Assembly: GCA_015055625.1 (NCBI GenBank)
Contig: SVHU01000004.1
Span: 62,001 to 126,000 of the forward strand
Origin: Clostridiales bacterium
GTDB taxonomy: Bacteria > Bacillota > Clostridia > Christensenellales > Pumilibacteraceae
DNA length: 64,000 nucleotides
Direction: 5' to 3'
In this document: positions 34,015-42,025 of the stretch, piece after piece
How the letters are laid out: the number at the start of each line of letters is the position of its first letter
Position numbering within the stretch: the stretch's first letter is position 1
Made by a program: the position numbers and the translations under genes
Notes under the pieces: generated by a model
Told to the model about the DNA's origin: nothing
The model's input: the letters and a program-made list of their open reading frames with translations, nothing else
Databases searched by the model: none

Positions 34015-34215
34015 CTATGCTTCGTAACCTGCTTCGATTATTGCGGATTTAATAACGCTTTCTGCTACATCTTTACTAAGAGTTGCCGTTGCAGTTCCGT
34101 TTTCATAAGATGCCGTTGCATCAATCACACCGTCAATCTTTTTAAGCGCGTCGCATACATGCTTTTCGCATCTTGGGCACATCATTCCTTCAACTTTTAC
34201 CGTAATAGTTTTCAT
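34015..34215 (-). CDS. Possible internally translated CopZ-like copper chaperone
   Basis: Inside copA, AAGGAG lies 9 bases before an in-frame ATG at 34215. Translation from here gives a 66-residue single HMA domain, MKTITVKVEGMMCPRCEKHV onward, the size of CopZ. The site lies exactly at the domain boundary. A separate copZ gene is the rule next to copA, and none is present here. So one gene may make both the pump and its chaperone. The start is inferred from sequence only. Confidence 0.55.
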   Translation of the reverse strand: MKTITVKVEGMMCPRCEKHVCDALKKIDGVIDATASYENGTATATLSKDVAESVIKSAIIEAGYEA

Positions 34216-36531
34216 GTCTTTTTTCTCCTTTTTTTCAAAAGTTATATTTTCTATTTTAACTGTAATTTTCTCATCTTTTGTAACGTTTTTAGCAATACGT
34301 TTGGGCTTAAACAAGTTAATCGTAAGTGCTGAAGTTACTACACAAACGGAAGAAAAGCTCATTGCAAGCGCCGCAATTTCAGGAGTTAGGGAAAGTCCTG
34401 CAAAAGCCAATGCACCACAGGCGAACGCTATTCCCAAAACGTTGTAAATAAACGCCCAGAATAAACAAATTTTAATTGTTGTAATAGTACGCTTAGATAA
34501 AGCAATGGCATTATAAACGTCCGAAAGATCATTTCGTATAAGAACTATGTCAGCGCTATCTACCGCAACGTCAGCGCCTTTACCTATTGCTATGCCAACA
34601 TCTGAACTTGTAAGCGCAGGTGCATCGTTTACACCGTCACCAACCATTGCAACAACCTCGCCACTATGTTGCAATTCTTTGATCTTTTCCCCCTTTTGCG
34701 AGGGTAAAACATCGGATACAACATCTGTAATTCCAACCTCGTTTGCAACGGCTCGTGCTGTTTTTGCATTATCTCCAGTTAGCAACACAACTTTAATATT
34801 GCTATGCTTCAACTTATCTATCGCATAAACGCTACTTTCTTTTACTTTATCCTTTACAGATATAATTCCTAAAATTTCGTCACTTGACATAAAAACAAGA
34901 GGCGTTTCGCCGTTTGATGCAAGCTCGTTAATTTTATCAATTTGTTGATAACCAAGCGATTGAGCAAGAGCGTTATTTCCACCGTAATAGGTAATTCCGT
35001 CTATATCTCCTTTGATACCTTTTCCTTCAATATCTTGGTAGTTTATTACAGTTTTGAGCGATACGTATTGCGATTTACAATACATTTTGATTGCTTCGGA
35101 TAATGGATGCGAGGACGAATTTTCAAGAGAATAAGCAACTTGAAGAAGCTTATCAATATCGTTAGAATACACTCCGCATACCTCGGGTTTTCCCTCGGTT
35201 ACCGTTCCCGTTTTATCCAGAACTACCGTCGTTATCTTGTGCGCTGTTTCAAGCTTTTCAGCACTCTTTATAAGTAATCCGTTTTCCGCGCCTTTGCCTG
35301 TGGACACCATAATTGCAACAGGTGTTGCAAGACCTAGCGCACAAGGGCACGCTATAACAAGAACGGATATTCCATAACTAAAAGCGCTTGCAAAATTACC
35401 ACTAATAATCCACCAAATAGCAAGAGTTACTATTGCTATTGCAAAAACGACAGGAACAAAAATTCCGCTGATTTTATCAGCAAGACGGGACACAGGCGCT
35501 TTAGACGAGCCAGCTTCCTTTACCAGTCGTATAATAGTATTTATCGCCGTATCTTCGCCCACCTTTTCGGCTTTATAACGCACTACACCATTAAGATTAG
35601 TTGTTGACGATATTACGCCATCTCCAACTTTTTTATATACAGGAATACTTTCTCCAGTAATATTCGCCTGATTTACAGAACATTCTCCGTTTATAACAGT
35701 TCCGTCAACAGCAAAAATTTCTCCGCTTTTACAAACAAGAATATCGCCAAGCTTAATATCTTTTACGTTAACCGAAACTTCCTGTCCGTCCACCAGCTTA
35801 ATTGCAGTATCGGGAGCGAGGGCAACTAAGGATTTTATAGCGTCGGTAGTTCTTTCCTTGCTTTTGGCTTCCAGCGTTTTTCCTAAACGCACAAGAGTAA
35901 GAATGGTTGCGCTACTTTCGAAATACAATTGCATGTGCAATGCTTTTAACGTTGCTACGTCACCGTTTGCCAATGCATAAGATAGAGCAAACGTTACGTA
36001 CAATCCATACACAATAGAAGCTAGCGAGCCAACAGCTATCAAACTTTCCATATTGGGAGCTAAACGGAAAAGCTTCTTAAATCCGTTTATAAAATATTGA
36101 CGGTTTGCGTAAACTACCGGAAGCGCTAAAACTAACTGCAATAATGCTTTTGTTACGGAATTGTGATGTCCTCTTATAAAGTCAGGGACGGGGATATTCA
36201 GCATTTCGCCCATAGACACGTACATTAACATCAACGTAAACACTGCAGAAAAAATCAGAATTTTAAGCGAATAAACAAACTCCGACTTTATTTCAGGCTC
36301 AATTTGGGCATACTCTGTTTTCTCTCCATATCCGCTGGCGCCATACCCTGCCTTTGTTACTGCGGTTATTATTTGATTGTCGGTAACGTTTTCATTACAT
36401 TCCACCACCATGCTTCCGTCCAAAAGATTGACTTGAGCTTCTTGTACTCCGTCCACCTTTTCCGTGGCTTTCTGCACGTGCGCTGAACACGCTGAGCACG
36501 TCATACCGGTTACCTTAAACTTTCTTTTCAT
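34015..36531 (-). CDS. copA: Copper-translocating P-type ATPase with HMA domains at both ends
   Basis: This 838-residue pump exports Cu(I). The N-terminal metal-binding domain has GMTCSAC (residues 9-15). The ATPase core shows TGES (292-295), the transmembrane CPC in ACPCALGLATP (395-397), DKTGT (439-443) and GDGVNDAP. After the last helix pair comes a charged linker (KKEKKD) and a second HMA domain, GMMCPRCEKHV, at residues 773-838. CopA with a metal-binding domain fused at its C-terminus is unusual; the linker DNA carries a ribosome site and ATG in frame (see 34015-34215). AGGG precedes the first ATG by 7 bases. Confidence 0.93.
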   Translation of the reverse strand: MKRKFKVTGMTCSACSAHVQKATEKVDGVQEAQVNLLDGSMVVECNENVTDNQIITAVTKAGYGASGYGEKTEYAQIEPEIKSEFVYSLKILIFSAVFTLMLMYVSMGEMLNIPVPDFIRGHHNSVTKALLQLVLALPVVYANRQYFINGFKKLFRLAPNMESLIAVGSLASIVYGLYVTFALSYALANGDVATLKALHMQLYFESSATILTLVRLGKTLEAKSKERTTDAIKSLVALAPDTAIKLVDGQEVSVNVKDIKLGDILVCKSGEIFAVDGTVINGECSVNQANITGESIPVYKKVGDGVISSTTNLNGVVRYKAEKVGEDTAINTIIRLVKEAGSSKAPVSRLADKISGIFVPVVFAIAIVTLAIWWIISGNFASAFSYGISVLVIACPCALGLATPVAIMVSTGKGAENGLLIKSAEKLETAHKITTVVLDKTGTVTEGKPEVCGVYSNDIDKLLQVAYSLENSSSHPLSEAIKMYCKSQYVSLKTVINYQDIEGKGIKGDIDGITYYGGNNALAQSLGYQQIDKINELASNGETPLVFMSSDEILGIISVKDKVKESSVYAIDKLKHSNIKVVLLTGDNAKTARAVANEVGITDVVSDVLPSQKGEKIKELQHSGEVVAMVGDGVNDAPALTSSDVGIAIGKGADVAVDSADIVLIRNDLSDVYNAIALSKRTITTIKICLFWAFIYNVLGIAFACGALAFAGLSLTPEIAALAMSFSSVCVVTSALTINLFKPKRIAKNVTKDEKITVKIENITFEKKEKKDMKTITVKVEGMMCPRCEKHVCDALKKIDGVIDATASYENGTATATLSKDVAESVIKSAIIEAGYEA

Positions 36532-36564
36532 AAAACAACCCTAATTATTGACAAATATATAAAT

Positions 36565-36636
36565 ATAATACCACACAACGACAATAAAATCAAGCAGTAA
36601 ATTTAATTTACTGAAATTTTGTTAGCAATAGCTAAC
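36565..36636 (-). promoter_or_regulatory. copA promoter with two palindromic operator candidates
   Basis: Minus strand TTGATT (36588-36593), 17 bases, TATTAT (36565-36570). One base upstream of the -35 box is the perfect palindrome CAGTAAATT-T-AATTTACTG (36595-36613), and 7 bases further is GTTAGC-AATA-GCTAAC (36621-36636), related to the pair near rex. Neither resembles the CopY site TACAnnTGTA. Confidence 0.75.
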
Positions 36637-36647
36637 TTGTGATGTAA

Positions 36648-36679
36648 AATAACGGCATGGAATAAACCAAGCCGTTATT
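36648..36679 (-). terminator. Terminator of guaB
   Basis: AATAACGGC pairs with GCCGTTATT, followed on the minus strand by TTTT, 9 bases after the guaB stop. Confidence 0.8.
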
Positions 36680-36687
36680 AATCATTT

Positions 36688-38190
36688 TTAATTATGGTTT
36701 TTAGCGTCTTTAACAAGAACGTCGTGAGCTCCGCCTTCTACAATAGATACAGAACTTACAAGCGTAAGCTTTGCTTTTTCCTGAAGTTCGGGAATAGTGA
36801 GCGCTCCACAGTTGCACATTGTAGACTTAACCTTAGAAAGGGTAAGCGCTAGGTTGTCGTGAAGAGGTCCAGCGTAAGGAACGTAACTGTCTACACCTTC
36901 TACAAAAGAAAGCTTTTGAGCTCCGCCCATATCATAACGTTGCCAGTTTCTGGCTCTAGCGCTACCTTCGCCCCAGTACTCTTTCATATAACTTCCGTTT
37001 ACGAAAACCTTTTGCGTGGGGGACTCGTCAAATCTGGAGAAATATCTACCAAGCATACAAAAGTCTGCGCCCATTGCAAGAGCAAGCGTTACGTGATAGT
37101 CGTGAACAATACCGCCATCCGAACAAATGGGAACGTAAATACCTGTCTTTTTGAAATATTCGTCCCTTGCTTTAGCAACCTCTATAACAGCGGTAGCCTG
37201 TCCTCTACCAATACCCTTGGTTTCTCTGGTAATACAAATAGATCCACCACCGATACCGATTTTAATAAAGTCTGCGCCCGCTTCTGCAAGGAAATTAAAT
37301 CCTTCTGCGTCAACAATATTTCCGGCTCCTACTTTTACAGAATCGCCGTATTTATCTCTGATCCACTTAATAGTTCTGCTCTGCCATTCGCTATAACCTT
37401 CGGAAGAGTCAATACAAAGCACGTCAACGCCTGCTTCAACAAGCGCGGGTACACGAGTTTCATAGTCACGGGTATTGATACCTGCACCTACAATATATCT
37501 CTTATGCGCGTCCAAAAGCTCGTCGGGATTAGACTTATGCTGTTCATAATCCTTTCTAAATACGAAAGCAACAAGGTGATTATCCTTATCGATAATGGGA
37601 AGAGCATTGAGCTTGTTTTCCCAAATAATATCATTAGCTTCAGCAAGAGAGGTTCCTTCCTTTGCGCAAATAAGCTTATCAAAGGGAGTCATAAACGAAG
37701 AAACAAGTTCATCACCAGTCATTCTGGTAACTCTATAATCTCTGCTTGTAACTATACCAACAAGCTTACCCTTTGCTGTTCCGTCGTCAGTTACAGCAAT
37801 AGTAGAATGTCCGTATTTTTCCTTAAGGGAAATTACGTCGTTAAGAGTTGCGTCGGGCTTGATGTTAGCATCAGAGGTAACAAAACCTGCCTTATAAGAC
37901 TTAACCTTTCTTACCATATCAGCCTGACGCTCTATGGGCTGAGATCCGTAAATGAAAGAAACACCACCCTCTTTAGCAAGCGCAATTGCCATAGTATCGT
38001 TAGATACAGACTGCATAATTGCCGAAACAAGAGGAATGTTCATAGAGATTTTTGGCTCTTCTCCTTTCTTGAATTTTACAAGAGGAGTCTTTAGCGAAAC
38101 TTTAGAGGGAATGCAGTTTGAATCCGAATATCCGGGGACTAAAAGATATTCACTAAAGGTATGAGAAGGTTCGTCGTAATAATAAGCCAT
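36688..38190 (-). CDS. guaB: Inosine-5'-monophosphate dehydrogenase
   Basis: This 500-residue enzyme oxidises IMP to XMP in GMP synthesis. The barrel holds the catalytic loop [16 protein letters not shown], with the active-site Cys, and [20 protein letters not shown] and the [12 protein letters not shown] segment. Two CBS domains are inserted at about residues 95-220 ([32 protein letters not shown]). The N-terminus ([17 protein letters not shown]) is of the longer IMPDH type. The ribosome site GGAGG precedes the ATG by 6 bases and a TATAAT lies at 38219-38224. GMP reductase is excluded by the CBS insert and length. Confidence 0.93.
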   Translation of the reverse strand: MAYYYDEPSHTFSEYLLVPGYSDSNCIPSKVSLKTPLVKFKKGEEPKISMNIPLVSAIMQSVSNDTMAIALAKEGGVSFIYGSQPIERQADMVRKVKSYKAGFVTSDANIKPDATLNDVISLKEKYGHSTIAVTDDGTAKGKLVGIVTSRDYRVTRMTGDELVSSFMTPFDKLICAKEGTSLAEANDIIWENKLNALPIIDKDNHLVAFVFRKDYEQHKSNPDELLDAHKRYIVGAGINTRDYETRVPALVEAGVDVLCIDSSEGYSEWQSRTIKWIRDKYGDSVKVGAGNIVDAEGFNFLAEAGADFIKIGIGGGSICITRETKGIGRGQATAVIEVAKARDEYFKKTGIYVPICSDGGIVHDYHVTLALAMGADFCMLGRYFSRFDESPTQKVFVNGSYMKEYWGEGSARARNWQRYDMGGAQKLSFVEGVDSYVPYAGPLHDNLALTLSKVKSTMCNCGALTIPELQEKAKLTLVSSVSIVEGGAHDVLVKDAKNHN

Positions 38191-38545
38191 GGTTTGCCTC
38201 CAAAAAAATATTTTTACTATTATACCACAAAATTAAAATAAAGCAAATAATTTTAGTCGTAAAATAAAAAATTTTAGCAGATTTTTAGTGTTTTTTTTCA
38301 AAAAAAAGTTTTTTAACCCCTCTATTTATCTGCTAATTCATTAAATAAGAATTCTAGCTATTAAAATCAACAAACTTTTAGGGTAATTTTTTCAGATAGT
38401 TTGCTGTTTTTATACAATTTTCTATCTACAATAGATTTTAACTATCAATTTGCTTGCGTATTTTGCCTAAATAGTGTATAATAATTTGCGTATTTGCCAA
38501 AACAATGAGCAAATTACAAATATTTTTATATGGAGCAACTAACTT
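38191..38545. other. AT-rich divergent intergenic region
   Basis: This 355-base gap between guaB and pfp holds the guaB -10 box (TATAAT on the minus strand, 38219-38224), long A and T runs around 38280-38315, and the pfp promoter at its right end. I see no RNA gene or reading frame of note in it. Confidence 0.6.
38454..38482 (+). promoter_or_regulatory. Promoter of pfp
   Basis: TTGCGT (38454-38459), 17 bases, TATAAT (38477-38482). The short pattern TTTGCGTATTT(T)GCC occurs on both sides of the -10 box, which may mark a control site. Confidence 0.7.
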
Positions 38546-39772
38546 ATGAAACAAGCTTTGTTATACGCACAATCCGGAGGTCCAACTTCAGTTATCAATG
38601 CTTCTGCTTACGGTGTTATTACCGAGGCAAGACGACAGGGAATAAAAACCTACGTTGCTCTTAACGGAATTGAGGGATTGCTCTGCGGTAAAATCTCGGA
38701 TATCGATAATGAAGATAACGATCAAATAGAATTACTTCGTTATACTCCAGCTTCTGCTTTTGGAAGTTGTAGAGTTAAGCTACCTGCTCACTCTCAAGAC
38801 AAAACTAAATATGAGCAAATTTTGGATATTTTTAGAAAGCTAAACATTCGTTATTTCGTATATAACGGCGGAAACGACAGTATGAATACTTGTTCTAAAA
38901 TTGCAGACTTTATGCAAGAGAACGATTATGAATGCTACGTTTGCGGTATTCCAAAAACTATCGATAATGACCTGCTTCTTACCGACCATTGCCCAGGATA
39001 TGGCTCCGCTTCTAAGTTTATCGCAACAGCTTGTAGCGAAATAGCGCTTGACACCAACGTTTACGCTCACGGAAGAATCACTGTTGTGGAAATTATGGGC
39101 AGAGATGCTGGCTGGCTTACGGCATCCTCCGCTTTAGCGTCAGTTTACGGTGCCGGCCCCGACCTCATATATCTTCCCGAACGTCCATTCGATTTGGATA
39201 GTTTTACACAAAAATGTAAGGACGTATACGAGAAAAACCACTCTTGTCTTGTTGCTGTTTCTGAAGGAATTAGGGATAATGACGGCAAATACATATGCTC
39301 GTATGCAAATGATGAACACAAGGATATGTTTAATAATACTCAGCTTGGAGGAGTTGGAGCTTATCTTGCTTCCTACCTCACCAAAAAAACCGGAATTAAA
39401 ACACGAGCGATAGAATTATCATTGATGCAACGTTGCTCTGCGCATATTGCTTCGCTGACCGACAATGAAGAAGCCGTACTTGCAGGCAAAACCGCTGTTG
39501 AGAGCGTTGTTGGCGGTATAACTAATAAAATGGTAGCCTTTAAGAGAGAAAGCAACTCCCCATATAAAATCAGCTGTGTACTTGCTCCTCTTTGCGAAAT
39601 CGCGCACGGAACACAAAGTATGCCCGATAAATTTATTGGCGAAGATTGTTGCTCCGTTACCAAAGAATTTATTGAATACGCAACCCCTCTTATTATGGGT
39701 GAAGTTAAACTAAAATACGAAAATGGACTACCTGTTTTTGCAAAGCTCAAAAACGACGTAATTAAATTTTAG
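38546..39772 (+). CDS. pfp: Pyrophosphate-dependent 6-phosphofructokinase
   Basis: This 408-residue enzyme phosphorylates fructose 6-phosphate with PPi, reversibly. Near the phosphate donor it reads YNGGNDSMNT: Asp111 stands where ATP-dependent enzymes have Gly. PKTIDNDL follows with Lys137 where they have Gly. Both changes mark PPi use. The MGRDAGWL and LPERPFD segments also fit the PPi branch. GGAG lies 10 bases before the ATG. It saves ATP in glycolysis, which suits an anaerobic fermenter, and depends on the PPi pool also used by the pyrophosphatase in this window. Confidence 0.92.
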   Translation: MKQALLYAQSGGPTSVINASAYGVITEARRQGIKTYVALNGIEGLLCGKISDIDNEDNDQIELLRYTPASAFGSCRVKLPAHSQDKTKYEQILDIFRKLNIRYFVYNGGNDSMNTCSKIADFMQENDYECYVCGIPKTIDNDLLLTDHCPGYGSASKFIATACSEIALDTNVYAHGRITVVEIMGRDAGWLTASSALASVYGAGPDLIYLPERPFDLDSFTQKCKDVYEKNHSCLVAVSEGIRDNDGKYICSYANDEHKDMFNNTQLGGVGAYLASYLTKKTGIKTRAIELSLMQRCSAHIASLTDNEEAVLAGKTAVESVVGGITNKMVAFKRESNSPYKISCVLAPLCEIAHGTQSMPDKFIGEDCCSVTKEFIEYATPLIMGEVKLKYENGLPVFAKLKNDVIKF

Positions 39773-39804
39773 CATATAATCATACCTCTGAAGATTATAT
39801 ACAC

Positions 39805-39842
39805 AGTAAAAGCGAAGCCTAATCATTGGCTTCGCTTTTACT
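39805..39842. terminator. Terminator of pfp
   Basis: AGTAAAAGCGAAGCC pairs perfectly with GGCTTCGCTTTTACT around an 8-base loop; symmetrical, so it may serve the minus-strand gene as well. Confidence 0.92.
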
Positions 39843-39899
39843 ATATTAAAGGAGAGTTTTACGGATATTCACATATCCGTTTCATGAAAAAAGGCTAAC

Positions 39900-40559
39900 T
39901 TAAGTGGGATTATATATTTTTTTTACAATCTCGTCAAATACGGTTTGTCTTTCGTTGTCCATAAAATAAACAGGGGTATGTATAACAGTTTGTTCTTCAT
40001 TTGCATACACGGGAACAAACGCTATATGTTTTTTATTTCTCTTAAAATACAGCTTGTCTACCGCATAAAAGCCTTTGTAAATATCACCGCTGTCGCACTC
40101 TTGCGCGCTTGTATAGTCCACGTCCACAAAAATTACTATGCTATAATCTTCTTCTAAAGCTCTAACAGACTGTTTGATTGTTGTTATACTTTTTGACGCA
40201 TTTTCATTTCTATAAACAGGGATACTTCTTACGCTTTTAGCATACCAAGTTATTATACGAGCACAGACTGGCGACATTAGCTTACAAAACAATTTACTTT
40301 TCTTCATTCTAACTGAAAACGTATAATTTCTAAACTGATTTTTTGCTTCTTTATACGAGCAAAAACAATTTAATACCCACGGTCGCAATACCGTTTTAAT
40401 ATCGGAAAAAGCTTGCACTACGCCAACCATATCACGATGCCTACACAAGTATACGCAAGGTGAATTTAGCGGGCTACCGATTATTTTACGCTTTTTATAT
40501 TTTTTGCGCACAAATAAGAGCGTACTTTTCGCTAATGGTCGGTATTTTTTATTTTGCAT
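39900..40559 (-). CDS. Acyltransferase-like protein, uncertain
   Basis: The 219-residue protein is very basic at the start and has a PlsC-like shape: an early YLCRHRDMVG where acylglycerolphosphate acyltransferases have NHxxxxD, and later SIPVYRNENASKS and IVIFVDVDYTS, like the FPEG region. The expected Asp five residues after the His is not present, so activity is doubtful or the family is different. It overlaps the glycosyltransferase gene upstream by 11 bases, suggesting joint work on a lipid or lipid-linked sugar. Confidence in the family is low. Confidence 0.45.
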   Translation of the reverse strand: MQNKKYRPLAKSTLLFVRKKYKKRKIIGSPLNSPCVYLCRHRDMVGVVQAFSDIKTVLRPWVLNCFCSYKEAKNQFRNYTFSVRMKKSKLFCKLMSPVCARIITWYAKSVRSIPVYRNENASKSITTIKQSVRALEEDYSIVIFVDVDYTSAQECDSGDIYKGFYAVDKLYFKRNKKHIAFVPVYANEEQTVIHTPVYFMDNERQTVFDEIVKKIYNPT

Positions 40560-41649
40560 AACTTACTTCCTTTTTCTTAAATACCCATTTTAGCTGTATT
40601 TGGTACGACGCAAGCGCTAGCGCTAAATCAACAACAAGCTTGATAATTATCTCTCCACCTCCAAACAAAGTTGTAAATATAAGCACAGTTACGTATGAAA
40701 GCGACAACTGCACAAACCATAAAGTATAATACTTAATTATACTTCTTTTTGAGATACGTTTACCTCCAAACGTAACAAATCGGTTAAAAATGAAGTTTAC
40801 TATACTACTAAATATTCTAGCCACAACAGTAGATATAAGTAAGTTTAATGCAAGTGATATAACGCTAGGAAGTATTGCGTAATTAAACAACGCAAATACT
40901 CCAATATCTACTATTCCAGCTATAATTCCTGCTATAATAAAACTAAGTATTCCCGATAATAAAACACCAACTACGCGCGCCGAATCTCGTAATGATCTAA
41001 AATTCGATTTATGGTTTTGCTCATACTTAGTGGTTATCGGATGCTCATAAATTTCAAAATCTGCGTTTTTGCTTTTTATGAGCGTATTCATCTCGTATTC
41101 GAACCTTTCACCTTTAATAGTAAGCAACCAATTCAAAATGTCTTTTGAAAACGCACGAAGACCACTTTGGGTATCTTTAAGATTAATTCCATATAAAGAA
41201 CGAAATAAAAATGCTGTGGTTTTATTGCCAAATTTACTGCGCACAGGCATGTTGTTGCTATCAAGATCCCTATAACCTATTATTAGAGATTTATCCCCGT
41301 GCGCACCAAGCTGTTTATCCATTGCTATAATATCTGTTAACTCGTGCTGTCCATCGCTATCCGCAGTTATGATACCTGCATATTCTTTATTAAGGTTCGT
41401 AGACAAAAAGTATTCTATTGCAGTTTTAATTGCCACGCCTTTCCCTTTATTCTCGTCATGCACAAGATAATGTATTCCACTATATTCGGTCTTTATCCTT
41501 TTATATATAGCATCGCAATCCTTTTTGCTTCCGTCGTTTATAATTATCACATCCGAAAAATATTCCAACGAGCCTTTGACAAGAGAAATAAGCTTTTCGT
41601 CTGGATTTAGGGACGGAATTACTAAAACAGCAAAAGATGTTTGTTTCAT
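40549..41649 (-). CDS. Family 2 glycosyltransferase fused to a GtrA domain
   Basis: This 366-residue protein has an N-terminal GT2 domain of the dolichol/polyprenol-phosphate sugar transferase type: VIPSLNPDEKL, IINDGSKKD, DENKGKGVAIKTA, ADSDGQH with the metal-binding acid, and DTQSGLRAF. The C-terminal 130 residues are a GtrA domain of four membrane helices (GIVDIGVFALFNYAIL, FIFNRFVTF). Such fusions charge a lipid carrier with a sugar and move it across the membrane for wall or glycan decoration. GGAG lies 5 bases before the ATG. It is paired with the acyltransferase-like gene. Confidence 0.88.
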   Translation of the reverse strand: MKQTSFAVLVIPSLNPDEKLISLVKGSLEYFSDVIIINDGSKKDCDAIYKRIKTEYSGIHYLVHDENKGKGVAIKTAIEYFLSTNLNKEYAGIITADSDGQHELTDIIAMDKQLGAHGDKSLIIGYRDLDSNNMPVRSKFGNKTTAFLFRSLYGINLKDTQSGLRAFSKDILNWLLTIKGERFEYEMNTLIKSKNADFEIYEHPITTKYEQNHKSNFRSLRDSARVVGVLLSGILSFIIAGIIAGIVDIGVFALFNYAILPSVISLALNLLISTVVARIFSSIVNFIFNRFVTFGGKRISKRSIIKYYTLWFVQLSLSYVTVLIFTTLFGGGEIIIKLVVDLALALASYQIQLKWVFKKKEVSYAK

Positions 41650-41810
41650 ATTTACTCCACATGTAAAATTATTTACATTCTAAACATTTTTAATCTTGCG
41701 TTCCAATACAACTACTACGTCTTTTGTAATTTTTTATAATATTATATTCTTTTTATCGTATCGAAAAAAAGAAAGTTTTAAGTGTTTTTGTTAATATTTT
41801 TGTTATTACA

Positions 41811-41872
41811 ATTTTCACAATTTATTGTATTATGATAAATATCTAAAAAAATTTTCACAATTTATTGTATTA
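41811..41872. repeat. 22-bp direct repeat upstream of the nucleobase permease
   Basis: A 22-base unit ending TTTATTGTATTA occurs at 41811-41832 and 41851-41872, exactly 40 bases apart, the second abutting the promoter. Each unit contains the inverted repeat ACAAT-TT-ATTGT, so this looks like a double operator. The rest of the 41650-41947 gap is plain AT-rich DNA. Confidence 0.75.
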
Positions 41873-41875
41873 GCT

Positions 41876-41904
41876 TTGACATTACACACAAGATATGGTA
41901 TTCT
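41876..41904 (+). promoter_or_regulatory. Promoter of the permease gene
   Basis: TTGACA (41876-41881), 17 bases, TATTCT (41899-41904), directly after the second direct repeat. Confidence 0.8.
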
Positions 41905-41947
41905 TAATAATAGGAACAAAAATATTATAAATAGGGGGAAAATCAAC

Positions 41948-42025
41948 ATGCGCTGTTATAAGTGCAATTCTCTATTATTTATCGTATTTTTGATAAAACA
42001 AAAGGAGAATATTTTATGGTTTTAG
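41948..42025 (+). CDS. Leader peptide overlapping the permease start
   Basis: A 25-residue frame (MRCYKCNSL to ENILWF) has a strong GGGGG ribosome site 9 bases before its ATG and ends 8 bases inside the permease gene, in another frame. Ribosomes that finish it would be placed on the permease start, so it may couple or gate permease translation. It has a CxxC pair and a hydrophobic middle. Confidence 0.55.
   Translation: MRCYKCNSLLFIVFLIKQKENILWF

Noticed and set aside
36859-38094. Long open frame on the plus strand opposite guaB
   Set aside because: Antisense to guaB, Ser/Asn/Cys-rich with no domain pattern and no ribosome site; a shadow of guaB codon usage.
41825-42025. Longer 66-codon frame upstream of the permease
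   Set aside because: Its start lies before the promoter; only the last 25 codons, with the GGGGG ribosome site, can be transcribed from 41876-41904.
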